IMG/VR virus record: IMGVR_UViG_3300038491_000010
Coordinates: 1-33,410 of that record
DNA length: 33,410 nucleotides
From: a virus
Reading direction: 5' to 3' (one strand)
Of the stretch, positions 6,467-13,907 are shown in pieces. Below the pieces are notes generated by a model. It was not told the DNA's origin, searched no databases, and saw only the letters and a program-made list of their open reading frames with translations. The stretch's first letter is position 1; each line of letters starts with the position of its first letter. A program made the translations under genes and the position numbers.

Positions 6467-6705
6467 TGAAGGTAATCAATCTTAAAGAAGAAGGCATCAA
6501 GAGAGTAGCATCGCGCAGCAAGTATGTTGTGCGATGGCTTGATATGGACGAAACCGAAGCTCTGTCGTTTGATGACTACGATGACATGAGGACTGCTTAT
6601 CATTCCATTAACAGCTTCTTGCGTAAGAATGATGATATGTACAAGGTCAAGCAGTTCTCAGATCAAGCAGCAAGACGCTACTTAGTCTTGAAGGTCAGGG
6701 CATGA
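6466..6705 (+). CDS. Unrecognised small protein of the recombination operon (79 aa)
   Basis: A 79-residue protein that starts inside the SSB-like stop (TAATG) and ends in an ATGA overlap with the next gene. It has predicted beta and helical elements (SKYVVRWLDMDETEALSFDD, FLRKNDDMYKVKQFSDQAAR). I do not recognise a family. Tight coupling on both sides supports expression with SSB-like and NinG-like proteins; no catalytic motif is visible. Confidence 0.68.
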   Translation: MKVINLKEEGIKRVASRSKYVVRWLDMDETEALSFDDYDDMRTAYHSINSFLRKNDDMYKVKQFSDQAARRYLVLKVRA

Positions 6706-7121
6706 AGATAACTGCGGCAGATACTATGTTTAGTAAATGCGTCAGATCCAGAACTAACTGGTGCTGCGAAGCCTGCGGCACACAGTATGAGGAAGGATCG
6801 CAAGGACTCCATTGTAGCCACTACTTTGGGCGCAGAGCCTACGCTGTACGCTTTGATCCTATGAATGCTTTTGCCCATTGCTTTGGCTGTCACCAGAAGC
6901 TAGGTAGCAATCCTGATGACTTCCAACGATGGGCAGAGGCGCATCTTGGCGAGCAGGCCATTGGCATATTGCGTGAGAAGCGCGAAAACATTGGACTAGC
7001 TAAAGACTATAAGAAGAACCTTAAAGACGTTGCTAAGCACTACCGTGAGCAATTTGCGCTCATACAAGCAGCGCGAGCAGAAGGTAATGACGGAAGAATC
7101 GAATTCATTGGGTATATTTGA
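6702..7121 (+). CDS. NinG/Rap-like recombination nuclease
   Basis: A 139-residue protein resembling lambda NinG (Rap), a structure-specific nuclease that cuts branched recombination intermediates. Cys22 and Cys25 (CCEACGTQY) form the first knuckle. LHCSHYFGRR, then VRFDPMNAFAHCFGCHQKLG give the HNH-like core with the His of CSHYF, the RFDPMN signature shared with NinG, and a second Cys pair (CFGC). A basic helical tail follows. The usual NinG N-terminal helical extension is shorter here. Neighbours NinB-like and PD-(D/E)XK support a recombination-intermediate processing module. Start ATG overlaps the preceding TGA by ATGA. Confidence 0.83.
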   Translation: MKITAADTMFSKCVRSRTNWCCEACGTQYEEGSQGLHCSHYFGRRAYAVRFDPMNAFAHCFGCHQKLGSNPDDFQRWAEAHLGEQAIGILREKRENIGLAKDYKKNLKDVAKHYREQFALIQAARAEGNDGRIEFIGYI

Positions 7122-7122
7122 T

Positions 7123-7551
7123 ATGAGTATAAACGAAGGCCAGCACTGGATAGTTAATTCAGACCACGCAATGAAGATGTTCAAAGAGCATATGGACGAG
7201 CTGTATGCCAAGGACAAGTACCTAGTAATCAAATGGGCCACTGGCAAGCAACGCTCACTCAAGCAGAACTCCGCGCTCCACGTTTGGTGTCAGTTAATGG
7301 CTGACGAGCTGAACTCTGCTGGCTTAGGAATGGAGAAGGTTTTAGAACATAAAGCATCCATTGATTGGACTATGGCAGGCGTTAAAGAACACTTGTGGAA
7401 GCCAGTTCAGGAAGCTATGACAGGCAAAGACTCTACAACCGAGGTTGAGAAAGTGGACTACGTTAAAGTCTATGAGACCTTAAACCGTCACTTTGGTGAC
7501 AAGATGGGCATTCATGTGCCTTGGCCTGTGAATGAAAAAAGCAATCCTTGA
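7123..7551 (+). CDS. NinB/Orf-like recombination mediator
   Basis: A protein of about 143 residues from the start at 7123, just after the previous TGA (7119-7121). In-frame ATGs at 7087 and 7030 would add 12 and 31 residues but overlap the NinG-like gene and lack a well-spaced ribosome site. The key segment is YLVIKWATGKQRSLKQNSAL, matching the RSLxQN signature of lambda NinB (Orf), which loads annealing protein onto SSB-coated strands. A later conserved stretch (KEHLWKPVQEAMTG, YETLNRHFGDKMGIHVPWP) is common in phage homologues. It lies beside NinG as in lambda's nin region. Family assignment is likely rather than certain because the rest diverges. Confidence 0.75.
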   Translation: MSINEGQHWIVNSDHAMKMFKEHMDELYAKDKYLVIKWATGKQRSLKQNSALHVWCQLMADELNSAGLGMEKVLEHKASIDWTMAGVKEHLWKPVQEAMTGKDSTTEVEKVDYVKVYETLNRHFGDKMGIHVPWPVNEKSNP

Positions 7552-8050
7552 GATAGATCCTCTCTGGCAAGAGATTGCCGATAACAGTCCTGAATCGCTT
7601 AATGGACGGTCTGTTAATAAGAACTCCTATGCTACTGGAGTTATAGGCGAATTGGCTGTATCTCAGGCATTAGCAAGCCTTGGGATAGCTCACAGCCATG
7701 ATGACACCTATGACTACGACTTCCTTGCTGAAGGTATACGAATAGACGTTAAAACAACTAACTTTATTTTTGGCAACATTAGAGAAGATCACCATGTAAT
7801 GCTGACCGACTATTTAAAGAATCAACAGTGTGATGCTTACATTTTTGCTGCTATAAATTATCCAGAAAATGCTGTGCATATTATGGGCTGTTGCGCTAAG
7901 TTTTGGTTCTGGCAAACAGATGCTGCAAAAGACTACAAGAAAGGCGAGGCCGTATTCAGGAAAGGAATAAAAGAAGATGCTAGAGTTATGAAATTTAAGC
8001 ACCTGACCAGCATTTACGAGCTGCCATTACTGTTGGAGGCGTTGAAATGA
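7532..8050 (+). CDS. PD-(D/E)XK nuclease-like protein
   Basis: A 172-residue protein with a restriction-endonuclease-like core: Glu40 in GVIGELAVSQAL, a DYDF segment around 61-64, and Asp72-Val-Lys74 in GIRIDVKTT, which fits the D-x-K half of the catalytic motif. Phage proteins of this shape act as Holliday junction or single-strand nucleases. A variable C-terminal part contains HIMGCC and FWFWQTDAAK. It overlaps the NinB-like gene by 20 bp and the next by ATGA. The fold assignment is from motifs only; the substrate is unknown, though the operon points to recombination intermediates. Confidence 0.72.
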   Translation: MKKAILEIDPLWQEIADNSPESLNGRSVNKNSYATGVIGELAVSQALASLGIAHSHDDTYDYDFLAEGIRIDVKTTNFIFGNIREDHHVMLTDYLKNQQCDAYIFAAINYPENAVHIMGCCAKFWFWQTDAAKDYKKGEAVFRKGIKEDARVMKFKHLTSIYELPLLLEALK

Positions 8051-8262
8051 AAAGAATAGAATTTGATATAAAGAGCCAAGAACAAATAGAAGAATGGCTT
8101 GAAGAAGTAGAAAGCAGAATGTCTGAGAATGATCTGAACTATATAGCTACCATTGCCTTTAACTTAGCTAATATGGATGAATTCATATTCAGTAACGATG
8201 ATGTCTGTGACAAGTTTCTAAAATATCAAACAACGCATTACTATGGAGGCGCTTTGCACTAA
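8047..8262 (+). CDS. Last gene of the rightward operon, acidic unrecognised protein (71 aa)
   Basis: A 71-residue acidic helical protein (SQEQIEEWLEEVESRMSEND near the start). No family recognised. It overlaps the PD-(D/E)XK gene by ATGA and stops 3 bp before the stop of the converging lysozyme gene, closing the rightward unit. It might be an inhibitor or adaptor; nothing visible decides. Confidence 0.65.
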   Translation: MKRIEFDIKSQEQIEEWLEEVESRMSENDLNYIATIAFNLANMDEFIFSNDDVCDKFLKYQTTHYYGGALH

Positions 8263-8277
8263 GTATTATACATACTT
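8261..8277. terminator. Small AT-rich inverted repeat at the convergent junction
   Basis: AAGTAT, TATAC, ATACTT: a perfect 6-bp-arm inverted repeat covering the stop codons of both converging genes. The stem is AT-rich and a T-run follows only weakly (ACTTT), so any termination would be modest. It is offered because the two genome-long units meet here with just 3 bp between stop codons. Confidence 0.3.
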
Positions 8278-8688
8278 TCCGGTCTCTATCATCTGAGCCA
8301 GTTCCGTAGCTCGGTTTCCTGTTTGCTCTGCAAAGCGACTATCTAAAATCTGAGTCGCAGCCTCCTTATAATCAGCTCTTTCAAACGCCCCTATCATTTT
8401 ATGGAAACCACGAAACCTTGTAGCGCCTAGACAGAAGAATGCATTTATGACTGCCTCAGTTCTAACCTCATCTAAATCGCCAAACCATAAATATTCTTTG
8501 TTTATCTCTTTGATACACCTAACAATATCATTAGATAGTAGGTAGTCGATCTCATCTTCAGACAAGCCAAGACCGCCACGGCTGTCCACGTTGCGACCTA
8601 CACCTATTGTGTACCTGTTCTCAGTACAAAGATAAACAAAACTCTCTGCGCCTTCATGACGCTTGAGCATCTTGATTAAGTTCTGCAT
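8266..8688 (-). CDS. T4-type lysozyme endolysin (GH24) with E-C-T catalytic triad
   Basis: A 140-residue endolysin that cleaves peptidoglycan glycan strands at the end of infection. The N-terminal catalytic block has Glu12 (KRHEG), Cys21 and Thr27 (RYTIGVGRN). Spacing Glu-8-Cys-5-Thr matches the T4 lysozyme Glu11-Asp20-Thr26 triad, with Cys in place of Asp, a known natural variant. The helical C-terminal lobe includes EVRTEAVINAFFCLGATRFRG and ends TELAQMIETGKYV. No N-terminal signal is present, so export depends on the adjacent holin. It is the last gene of the leftward unit and follows the holin gene directly. Confidence 0.93.
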   Translation of the reverse strand: MQNLIKMLKRHEGAESFVYLCTENRYTIGVGRNVDSRGGLGLSEDEIDYLLSNDIVRCIKEINKEYLWFGDLDEVRTEAVINAFFCLGATRFRGFHKMIGAFERADYKEAATQILDSRFAEQTGNRATELAQMIETGKYV

Positions 8689-9063
8689 TTACTTTTCTCT
8701 GCTGACTTTTTGTATTTTTTCTACCGTCCTGAGCGTTCCCAAGCCCAGCATCCCCATTAGCACTGTAGTCAAAAGCGATGTATCTACGGCAGGGACTGTA
8801 AACCAGATTCCTAAGATTGGAGACACTATGGTGGAGTACAGTAAGGCTAATCCGCATATCCAACCAATTGCTGGCCTCCAGCCTGCTACAAACAGGCTCT
8901 TATGGGAGGCTTCTACCTTGTTGACCTCAATCTGAGCTGACATCTGCTTATCGGCCATAGTCGCAATTTCGTGCGACAGCTTCTCACGCAGGTCTTTATC
9001 TGGGATTACCTTATCCAGAATAGCCGAGACAGGCCCAACCAAGGCCGTAAGCGAAGACAGCAT
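8689..9063 (-). CDS. Holin, three-transmembrane gene-transfer-release type
   Basis: A 124-residue membrane protein matching the 3TM holin family. An amphipathic N-terminal part (SSLTALVGPVSAILDKVIPD) precedes a charged helix (LREKLSHEIATMADKQMSAQ). Then comes the diagnostic FVAGWRPAIGWICGLALLYS, with two more hydrophobic stretches (TIVSPILGIWFTVP and SLLTTVLMGMLGLGTL) and a basic tail (VEKIQKVSREK). It makes the membrane lesion that releases the lysozyme. The ATG immediately follows the TAA of the 40-residue gene and its stop abuts the lysozyme start, so the cassette is fully coupled. Confidence 0.9.
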   Translation of the reverse strand: MLSSLTALVGPVSAILDKVIPDKDLREKLSHEIATMADKQMSAQIEVNKVEASHKSLFVAGWRPAIGWICGLALLYSTIVSPILGIWFTVPAVDTSLLTTVLMGMLGLGTLRTVEKIQKVSREK

Positions 9064-9186
9064 TTAATTAACCGCTAAAGCAATAAACACAATAAAAGCC
9101 ATAATTACTACCACAGTAGCTTGCTCGTCAGTCGCACCCATAAATTTAGCTTTGGCAAACTTGCCGATTACTTTAACGTATTTCAT
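9064..9186 (-). CDS. Tiny single-pass membrane protein of the lysis cassette (40 aa)
   Basis: A 40-residue protein: a basic N-terminus (MKYVKVIGKFAKAKFMG), then a hydrophobic helix from about residue 24 to the end (TVVVIMAFIVFIALAVN). Its TAA (9064-9066) is followed directly by the holin ATG. The N-in basic end and one helix suggest a holin modulator, antiholin or pinholin-like partner, but sequence alone does not decide. Supported by gene spacing, the hydrophobic pattern and strand. Confidence 0.7.
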   Translation of the reverse strand: MKYVKVIGKFAKAKFMGATDEQATVVVIMAFIVFIALAVN

Positions 9187-9195
9187 AGTTAATCC

Positions 9196-9417
9196 TTATT
9201 TGTCAGCCTTGGCATCAAGTCGTTTAAAGATAGCACCAAGCATCTCTTTGATTTCTCGTATGTCATCGCGGTAATCTTCTTTAGATACATACATAAGCGG
9301 TATGGCTTTCATGTCAGCATCAATCCTATCCAATAATGCAAAGACTCGATTAACCAACCATCCAACAACGAATCCTGCGACTGCTATTGTGACGTTAAAC
9401 ATGACTTGATAATCCAT
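9196..9417 (-). CDS. Membrane-anchored coiled-coil protein of the lysis cassette (73 aa)
   Basis: A 73-residue protein with one N-terminal membrane helix (VMFNVTIAVAGFVVGWLVNR) and a charged helical remainder likely to form a coiled coil (KEDYRDDIREIKEMLGAIFK). This N-anchor plus periplasmic helix shape is that of an inner-membrane spanin or a holin-associated protein. No outer-membrane lipoprotein partner with a lipobox is evident beside or inside it. It lies just ahead of the 40-residue protein and holin. Similar short proteins occur in lysis regions of many aquatic phages. Confidence 0.68.
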   Translation of the reverse strand: MDYQVMFNVTIAVAGFVVGWLVNRVFALLDRIDADMKAIPLMYVSKEDYRDDIREIKEMLGAIFKRLDAKADK

Positions 9418-9424
9418 ACTACAC

Positions 9425-10612
9425 CTATAATGTTAGATCAGGGACTTTGCGAGAAGTCCTGATTTTGTAAACGTGACGGAGCGCCTCTCCTCCGTCACGA
9501 TGAAAAGTAATCTGCGTCATTACGCTAGATGCTGAGTAGCCATGACTTGCGTGGTAAGAGTCTGGAAAAGCCAAGGTTCCGAAGCTTTCCACATACACTC
9601 CGTTGTCCGTCTCTATCGCGTTCTGATGATGAATATGACCGACCAACCACTTTCGATAGTTAGTAGACGACCATTGCTCAGGTAACATCCTTGGCAGAAT
9701 AGCTGCCAGTTTAGGCGCTTTAATTTTATCGCCGTGGTGTACCGCAATCAGAGTCTCTCCAAATTGGAGTGTGTGAAAGAATCCGTGAGGATCTAATATG
9801 TTGACTCTTTTCTCTTTCTGGTAATAAAACTTTAGTATTAAGGCTAAAGCAATAGCCGTGTCCGAGTCGTGGTTACCACGAGCAATAATCACGCTGACGT
9901 TTTTATGCTTAGCAAGCATTTTATCTATCGCAAATATAAACGTCTGAGCCGCAGTCTCTAGCACAACCTCAATTCGAGTATCTACGTCTAACCGAGTTCC
10001 ACCAAAGGTAGTGCCTGCCGAGCCGTTAGCGTGTATAAAATCGCCTACGTTTACTAACAAGGAATTATCAGAAGCTTGAGATACACTTGTCAAATAGTCT
10101 ATAGCCTCAAGATGAGACTTAGCTGCTATCTTAGTGTCGTAGTCCTGCTCCTTAGTTTCTCTTGCGTCAGCTCTCATGCCAAAATGTGCATCGCCTATAA
10201 CTATTGTAGGCAATAGGTCAGCAACAAACTTCTTAGTCTTTGGCTTGGCTTTAGGCTTGTACGGTTTAAGACCTTTAACCAGACCGTCAACAAAACCTTG
10301 CAGAGCCTTGTCTCGCGCTGCCTCGGTCATTGTCCTTTTAGTCTTTAGCCAAGCCTTGTTACCTTCATCATCAGAGGTATAGATAGACCGACCTATTACA
10401 AACTCACCTTCGGGAACATGACGACTAGCATCCCAGTTTTCTGAGTACCCCGCAGCAGCCGCAGTGTTCTTAGTGATAGACACATAGTCACGCATGGTAG
10501 ACTGCGAGATACCGAGTATCCCCGCAGCCCTTGCACTATTGCGACCGCAGTCCTCCCATACTTGCATTGCTTCACGATGACGATCTGTTTTGGCGTAATC
10601 AATAAGGCTCAT
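9425..10612 (-). CDS. HTH domain fused to a calcineurin-like metallophosphoesterase
   Basis: A 395-residue fusion. Residues about 10-50 are a helix-turn-helix (NSARAAGILGISQSTMRDYV) like those of transposases and small terminases. The C-terminal 270 residues are a complete metallophosphoesterase: GDAHFG with Asp141 and His143, GDF with Asp191, GNHD 246-249, HHGD 292-295 and GHIHH 325-329, all metal ligands present. Such enzymes cut phosphodiesters in DNA or small nucleotides; an SbcD/Mre11-like nuclease is possible, though no Rad50-like ATPase is in the window. It is unusual that it lies in the late region between tail fibre and lysis genes, not with the recombination genes. Some marine podoviruses carry similar fusions. 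Confidence 0.88.
   Translation of the reverse strand: MSLIDYAKTDRHREAMQVWEDCGRNSARAAGILGISQSTMRDYVSITKNTAAAAGYSENWDASRHVPEGEFVIGRSIYTSDDEGNKAWLKTKRTMTEAARDKALQGFVDGLVKGLKPYKPKAKPKTKKFVADLLPTIVIGDAHFGMRADARETKEQDYDTKIAAKSHLEAIDYLTSVSQASDNSLLVNVGDFIHANGSAGTTFGGTRLDVDTRIEVVLETAAQTFIFAIDKMLAKHKNVSVIIARGNHDSDTAIALALILKFYYQKEKRVNILDPHGFFHTLQFGETLIAVHHGDKIKAPKLAAILPRMLPEQWSSTNYRKWLVGHIHHQNAIETDNGVYVESFGTLAFPDSYHASHGYSASSVMTQITFHRDGGEALRHVYKIRTSRKVPDLTL
9472..9499 (-). terminator. Strong hairpin inside the 3' end of the phosphoesterase gene
   Basis: CGTGACGGAG and CTCCGTCACG form a perfect 10-bp GC-rich inverted repeat (9472-9481 with 9490-9499) around an 8-base loop. On the minus strand the stem is followed by TTTACAAAATC, a short U-run, so it could attenuate transcription into the lysis cassette. 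It is inside the coding sequence, about 50 bp before the stop, so a translational or RNA-stability role is also possible. Confidence 0.45.
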
Positions 10613-10617
10613 TAATA

Positions 10618-10884
10618 CTACTCTGGCGCAACTTCCAAACGTGGATCAACCCAACCTTCTATTGCTACCCATTCACCGCCAACGTGGTTGTACTTGCAGC
10701 CGTACCAATCGTCTGGCTCAGTTACGCCTTCGATTAGTGTAGAGTTGCCAGAGTTCAGGTCGCCAATGATAAAGTCCAAGTTAGCAGGGTCGCCTACTTC
10801 AATGCAGTCGTCTTTTACATTGACTTGCTTGTCGTCAGCAAACAGATATTTAGAGCAATTCATGTCACAAACTATAGTTTTCAT
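10618..10884 (-). CDS. Tail-fibre-associated small protein (88 aa)
   Basis: An 88-residue acidic protein translated right after the tail fibre (4-bp overlap). It has a KTIVCDMNCSKYLF start, a GDLNSGNSTLIEGVTEPDDW middle and a GCKYNHVGGEWVAIEGW end. This pattern (NSGNSTLIEGVT, DDWYGCKY) is widespread in aquatic phages directly next to receptor-binding proteins, so it may be a fibre chaperone or a small virion protein. No experimental role is known to me. Confidence 0.72.
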   Translation of the reverse strand: MKTIVCDMNCSKYLFADDKQVNVKDDCIEVGDPANLDFIIGDLNSGNSTLIEGVTEPDDWYGCKYNHVGGEWVAIEGWVDPRLEVAPE

Positions 10885-13800
10885 GAGAGTCCTTCTAATA
10901 GCATTGATGTTGTTGATAGCGCTCGTCCCGCTGGCACTGTCGATACTGTAGTTGCAAGTGTGCCGTTTGCTTGCACGTAGTAGTCTGAGCCTATTGTTAG
11001 GCTAGAAACACTGGTAGATACACCGCCTTTAACTGTCACCGAGCCAGTTGCAGTATCCGAGATGGCAGCGTCTGTTATGCCTATGAAGTCGGCTGAGTTT
11101 GATAATGCGCCTCCTACATAACCCATAGTTGCATAGCCCGCAGTAGTGCTGCTTGGTCTATAAACCGTCATGTAGTGACCTAGTGAATCGTTTTGTTGCG
11201 ACACTTCTAAGTAGAAGCGAGCATCGTATGTAGAATCAATTGCTATTGCGGTACTGAATGTTATGCTCGTTCCGCTTATTGTGCCTATTGTGGAGTAGCC
11301 GTCAAACGAGCTGCTATCTGAATAAGCAACTACAAAGTTATCAGATTCGTTTAAGTTGTTAGAAATTGAACAACTATTCAAAGTTCCAACAAAAAAAGCT
11401 ACTCTTGTTCCTGAACTATAAGAGCCTCCGCTATCTGTTACTACAAATGCGTACCCATCATTATTAGTACGGTCTTTACCTGCTACAACATATTTCCCTG
11501 TTGAGTCTGCAAAAGTAGCTGCTAATCCTACATCAGTTTTATAGCGAGTAGTCCCTGAAATACTAGACACACCCGCTACGCTTATGGATGTGCCTGAAAT
11601 AGTTAAAGAAGCCGCATAAATATAATCGTTAGCCGCCAAATCTATCCAAACCGCTAGTGCTTTTGAACTATCTGTAATATCAACAGCGTGTGAAGTTAAG
11701 CCTAGACCTGCCATTCCTCTGGAAGCTATTACGGTTTCAGTTCCGTTGGTAACTGCTGTACCAGATACGGACAAAACTACTCCATACATATAGTTAGGCG
11801 ATGCTTTATCGTAGGTTAATAAATAATTTCCTGTAGTGCCTAAATAGCTAAGTTTTGGACTATACAATAGGCCAGAGCCGATATTTAGCTCTGAGCCGTA
11901 GGTGAAAGTTTCACTTCCTGCACTGCCAGATACTGTGCAAGCTCTAGCTTTCCTACTACTTTGATTATAACAAACAAGCAATGTTCCTGAAGTGCTTTTA
12001 TCCCAAGATACAACAGGCAGAGAAGCATTACCGTTTGTGTTTACATTACTAATAGAACTCATTGTTAATGTAGTGCCTGAGCGGGTAATAATTCTAATTT
12101 GAACGTATTTGTTTCCTATATCATCCGTCCAGACGACAGCCCATCTATTTGTATTATTAGGGTCGGCAGCAATATCATAGTATTGCGAAGCAACTGTAAC
12201 AAAATTCTGTGTACTGCCTACTGGAACTGTTGGATTTAGTGTAGTTTCAGTAATAGCCTCAACCGTCCCATCAGTTTTCAACGCAACAGTAACTCCGTTT
12301 CCTATAGCCCCAGACGCAACAAAGTCTACACTAAGGCCACCACCCGCAGGAGCTGTTGACTGCCACGTTGATCCGTTAGAAGTTAATACGTTTCCTGCGG
12401 TGCTTGGCGCAACAGCTTGTGGAGCAGAAGTACCGTTTCCTAACAACACATTATTGGCAGTAAGAGTGGTTGCCCCAGTGCCGCCGTTAGCTACAGGCAG
12501 TGTTCCAGTAACCTGAGATGTTAAATTTACTCCTGTCAAAGCACCGCCAAGAGTAAGGTTTCCAGAGCTAGTAACCGTACCTGAAAGACTGATGCCGTTA
12601 ACTGTACCTGTGCCGCCTACGCTAGTAACAGAACCGCCTGAATCGCTTGTATATTCTAAAGCATTACCAGCCGAATTAACGGTTAAAACCTGACCCGCAG
12701 AGCCTAACGCGCTTAAATTAGTGCCACCATTCGCTATTGGAAGAACGCCTGTAACTTGAGATGCTAAGTCTATAGATGTCGCTGTAGGAGCTACGTTGGC
12801 CCATGCAGATCCAGTGTAGACTCTCATCAAGTCCGTTGTGGTGTTAAAGTAGATGGCTCCTTCTTGCAGAGCAGAGCCTTGATTATCAACAGTAGGATCA
12901 CTGCTTTTCTCTCCAAGATAAATAGCATCAAATTCTAAAAATTTATTATTGGCTGATGTTGCTGATCCCGCCGCCGCTGTTGCAGAACTTGCTGATGCAG
13001 TAGCAGAGGTTGCCGCCGCTGTCGCTGACGTTGCTGCCTCTCCAGCCTTGGTTGTTGCAGTTGATGCGCTAGCCGCTGCTGCTGTAGCACTTGATGCAGA
13101 TGCCGTTGCGCTATTCGCAGAAGCAGTAGCAGAGGTTGCCGCAGCCGTTGCGGAAGTTGCCGCTGCTGTTGCTGATGTTGCCGCTGCCGTGGCACTAGCA
13201 GCCGCTGCTGCACTTGTGCCAACCCAGAAAGACGCATTTGAAGCTGGAACTTTATTCAAGTTTGAATTTTGTAATGACGTATAAAGAATGCCATCTGTGC
13301 CAACTACGTTTTCGTGAATGGCGTAAGTTCTTGTTGCTAGCCACGCAAATGCTAAAGATACCCAGTATGAAGTAACTGTTGACGGATTTTGATTGAGATT
13401 TGAGTCCTGTAAAGACTGATATTGCGTAGAACCGTAAGTAACAACATCACCTGCACTGTAAGTTATGCCTGCATTCCACTCGACTGAGTACAGTAGCGTC
13501 CAGAATCCTGACGTAGTGGTAGGATTATTGTTTTGATTTCCATTAGCTAAAGACCTGTAATAAACACCATCACTACCAATTACCACTGCGTTTGAAGAAT
13601 ATATCTTAGTAGCTACCCAAGCGTCACCGAAGTTAGTGCCTGTCTCACCGACAGGATCTCTGACTAGGATCTGTACATCATTCTTGTCAGTAAGAATGCC
13701 TTTGGCGTTGCCGTTAAAGAATATGTTTGGCTGACGGCCTGCCGCAGTAAGAATAACTGGATTCGTGTTAGGAATCGTTAAGTTAATATCAGCATAGGTA

Positions 13801-13907
13801 ATCTTAGCCGTAGTTGTGCCAGACTCGTAAAAGTACAGCTTGCCACCACCTAATGGATCGCCAGCATCGTCAAAGTATTGTGCGTTAATTTCACCGAATC
13901 TAGCCAT
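10881..13907 (-). CDS. Tail fibre / receptor-binding protein with P22-tailspike-like head-binding N-terminus
   Basis: A 1008-residue adhesin. Residues 1-95 resemble the P22 tailspike virion-binding domain in layout (GGGKLYFYESGTTTAKITYA, then NPVILTAAGRQPNIFFNGNA). Residues 95-231 hold three carbohydrate-binding-like repeats of about 45 residues, each with a W..Y..GDVV..Y.SL..N.NP..S..W pattern. Residues 232-321 are Ala/Ser/Thr heptads forming a trimeric stalk. Residues 322-525 carry two copies of the IANGGT/VANGGT type motif common in phage fibres. Residues about 560-935 look like repeated beta-strands of a beta-propeller (AVVWTDD, LVCYNQ, LLTYDK, LAVWID, VVAYSD motifs), and 936-1008 form a C-terminal cap. 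It should anchor to the tail hub and bind surface sugars. Host specificity lies in the C-terminal half. Confidence 0.88.
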   Translation of the reverse strand: MARFGEINAQYFDDAGDPLGGGKLYFYESGTTTAKITYADINLTIPNTNPVILTAAGRQPNIFFNGNAKGILTDKNDVQILVRDPVGETGTNFGDAWVATKIYSSNAVVIGSDGVYYRSLANGNQNNNPTTTSGFWTLLYSVEWNAGITYSAGDVVTYGSTQYQSLQDSNLNQNPSTVTSYWVSLAFAWLATRTYAIHENVVGTDGILYTSLQNSNLNKVPASNASFWVGTSAAAAASATAAATSATAAATSATAAATSATASANSATASASSATAAAASASTATTKAGEAATSATAAATSATASASSATAAAGSATSANNKFLEFDAIYLGEKSSDPTVDNQGSALQEGAIYFNTTTDLMRVYTGSAWANVAPTATSIDLASQVTGVLPIANGGTNLSALGSAGQVLTVNSAGNALEYTSDSGGSVTSVGGTGTVNGISLSGTVTSSGNLTLGGALTGVNLTSQVTGTLPVANGGTGATTLTANNVLLGNGTSAPQAVAPSTAGNVLTSNGSTWQSTAPAGGGLSVDFVASGAIGNGVTVALKTDGTVEAITETTLNPTVPVGSTQNFVTVASQYYDIAADPNNTNRWAVVWTDDIGNKYVQIRIITRSGTTLTMSSISNVNTNGNASLPVVSWDKSTSGTLLVCYNQSSRKARACTVSGSAGSETFTYGSELNIGSGLLYSPKLSYLGTTGNYLLTYDKASPNYMYGVVLSVSGTAVTNGTETVIASRGMAGLGLTSHAVDITDSSKALAVWIDLAANDYIYAASLTISGTSISVAGVSSISGTTRYKTDVGLAATFADSTGKYVVAGKDRTNNDGYAFVVTDSGGSYSSGTRVAFFVGTLNSCSISNNLNESDNFVVAYSDSSSFDGYSTIGTISGTSITFSTAIAIDSTYDARFYLEVSQQNDSLGHYMTVYRPSSTTAGYATMGYVGGALSNSADFIGITDAAISDTATGSVTVKGGVSTSVSSLTIGSDYYVQANGTLATTVSTVPAGRALSTTSMLLEGLS
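12945..13214 (-). repeat. Seven-residue (21-bp) repeat array coding the fibre stalk
   Basis: About twelve 7-residue units of the type SATAAAT, SATASAN and SATASAS are encoded in tandem, interrupted once by STATTKAGEAAT. Heptad spacing with Ala at core positions predicts a slim trimeric coiled coil. The DNA is a GC-rich run of near-identical GCN, ACN and AGC codons, prone to length change by slippage or recombination. Confidence 0.75.

Noticed and set aside
12949-13284. Plus-strand Ala/Val-rich reading frame of about 110 codons
   Set aside because: It is the antisense shadow of the Ala-rich fibre stalk; its composition is explained by the repeat codons on the other strand.
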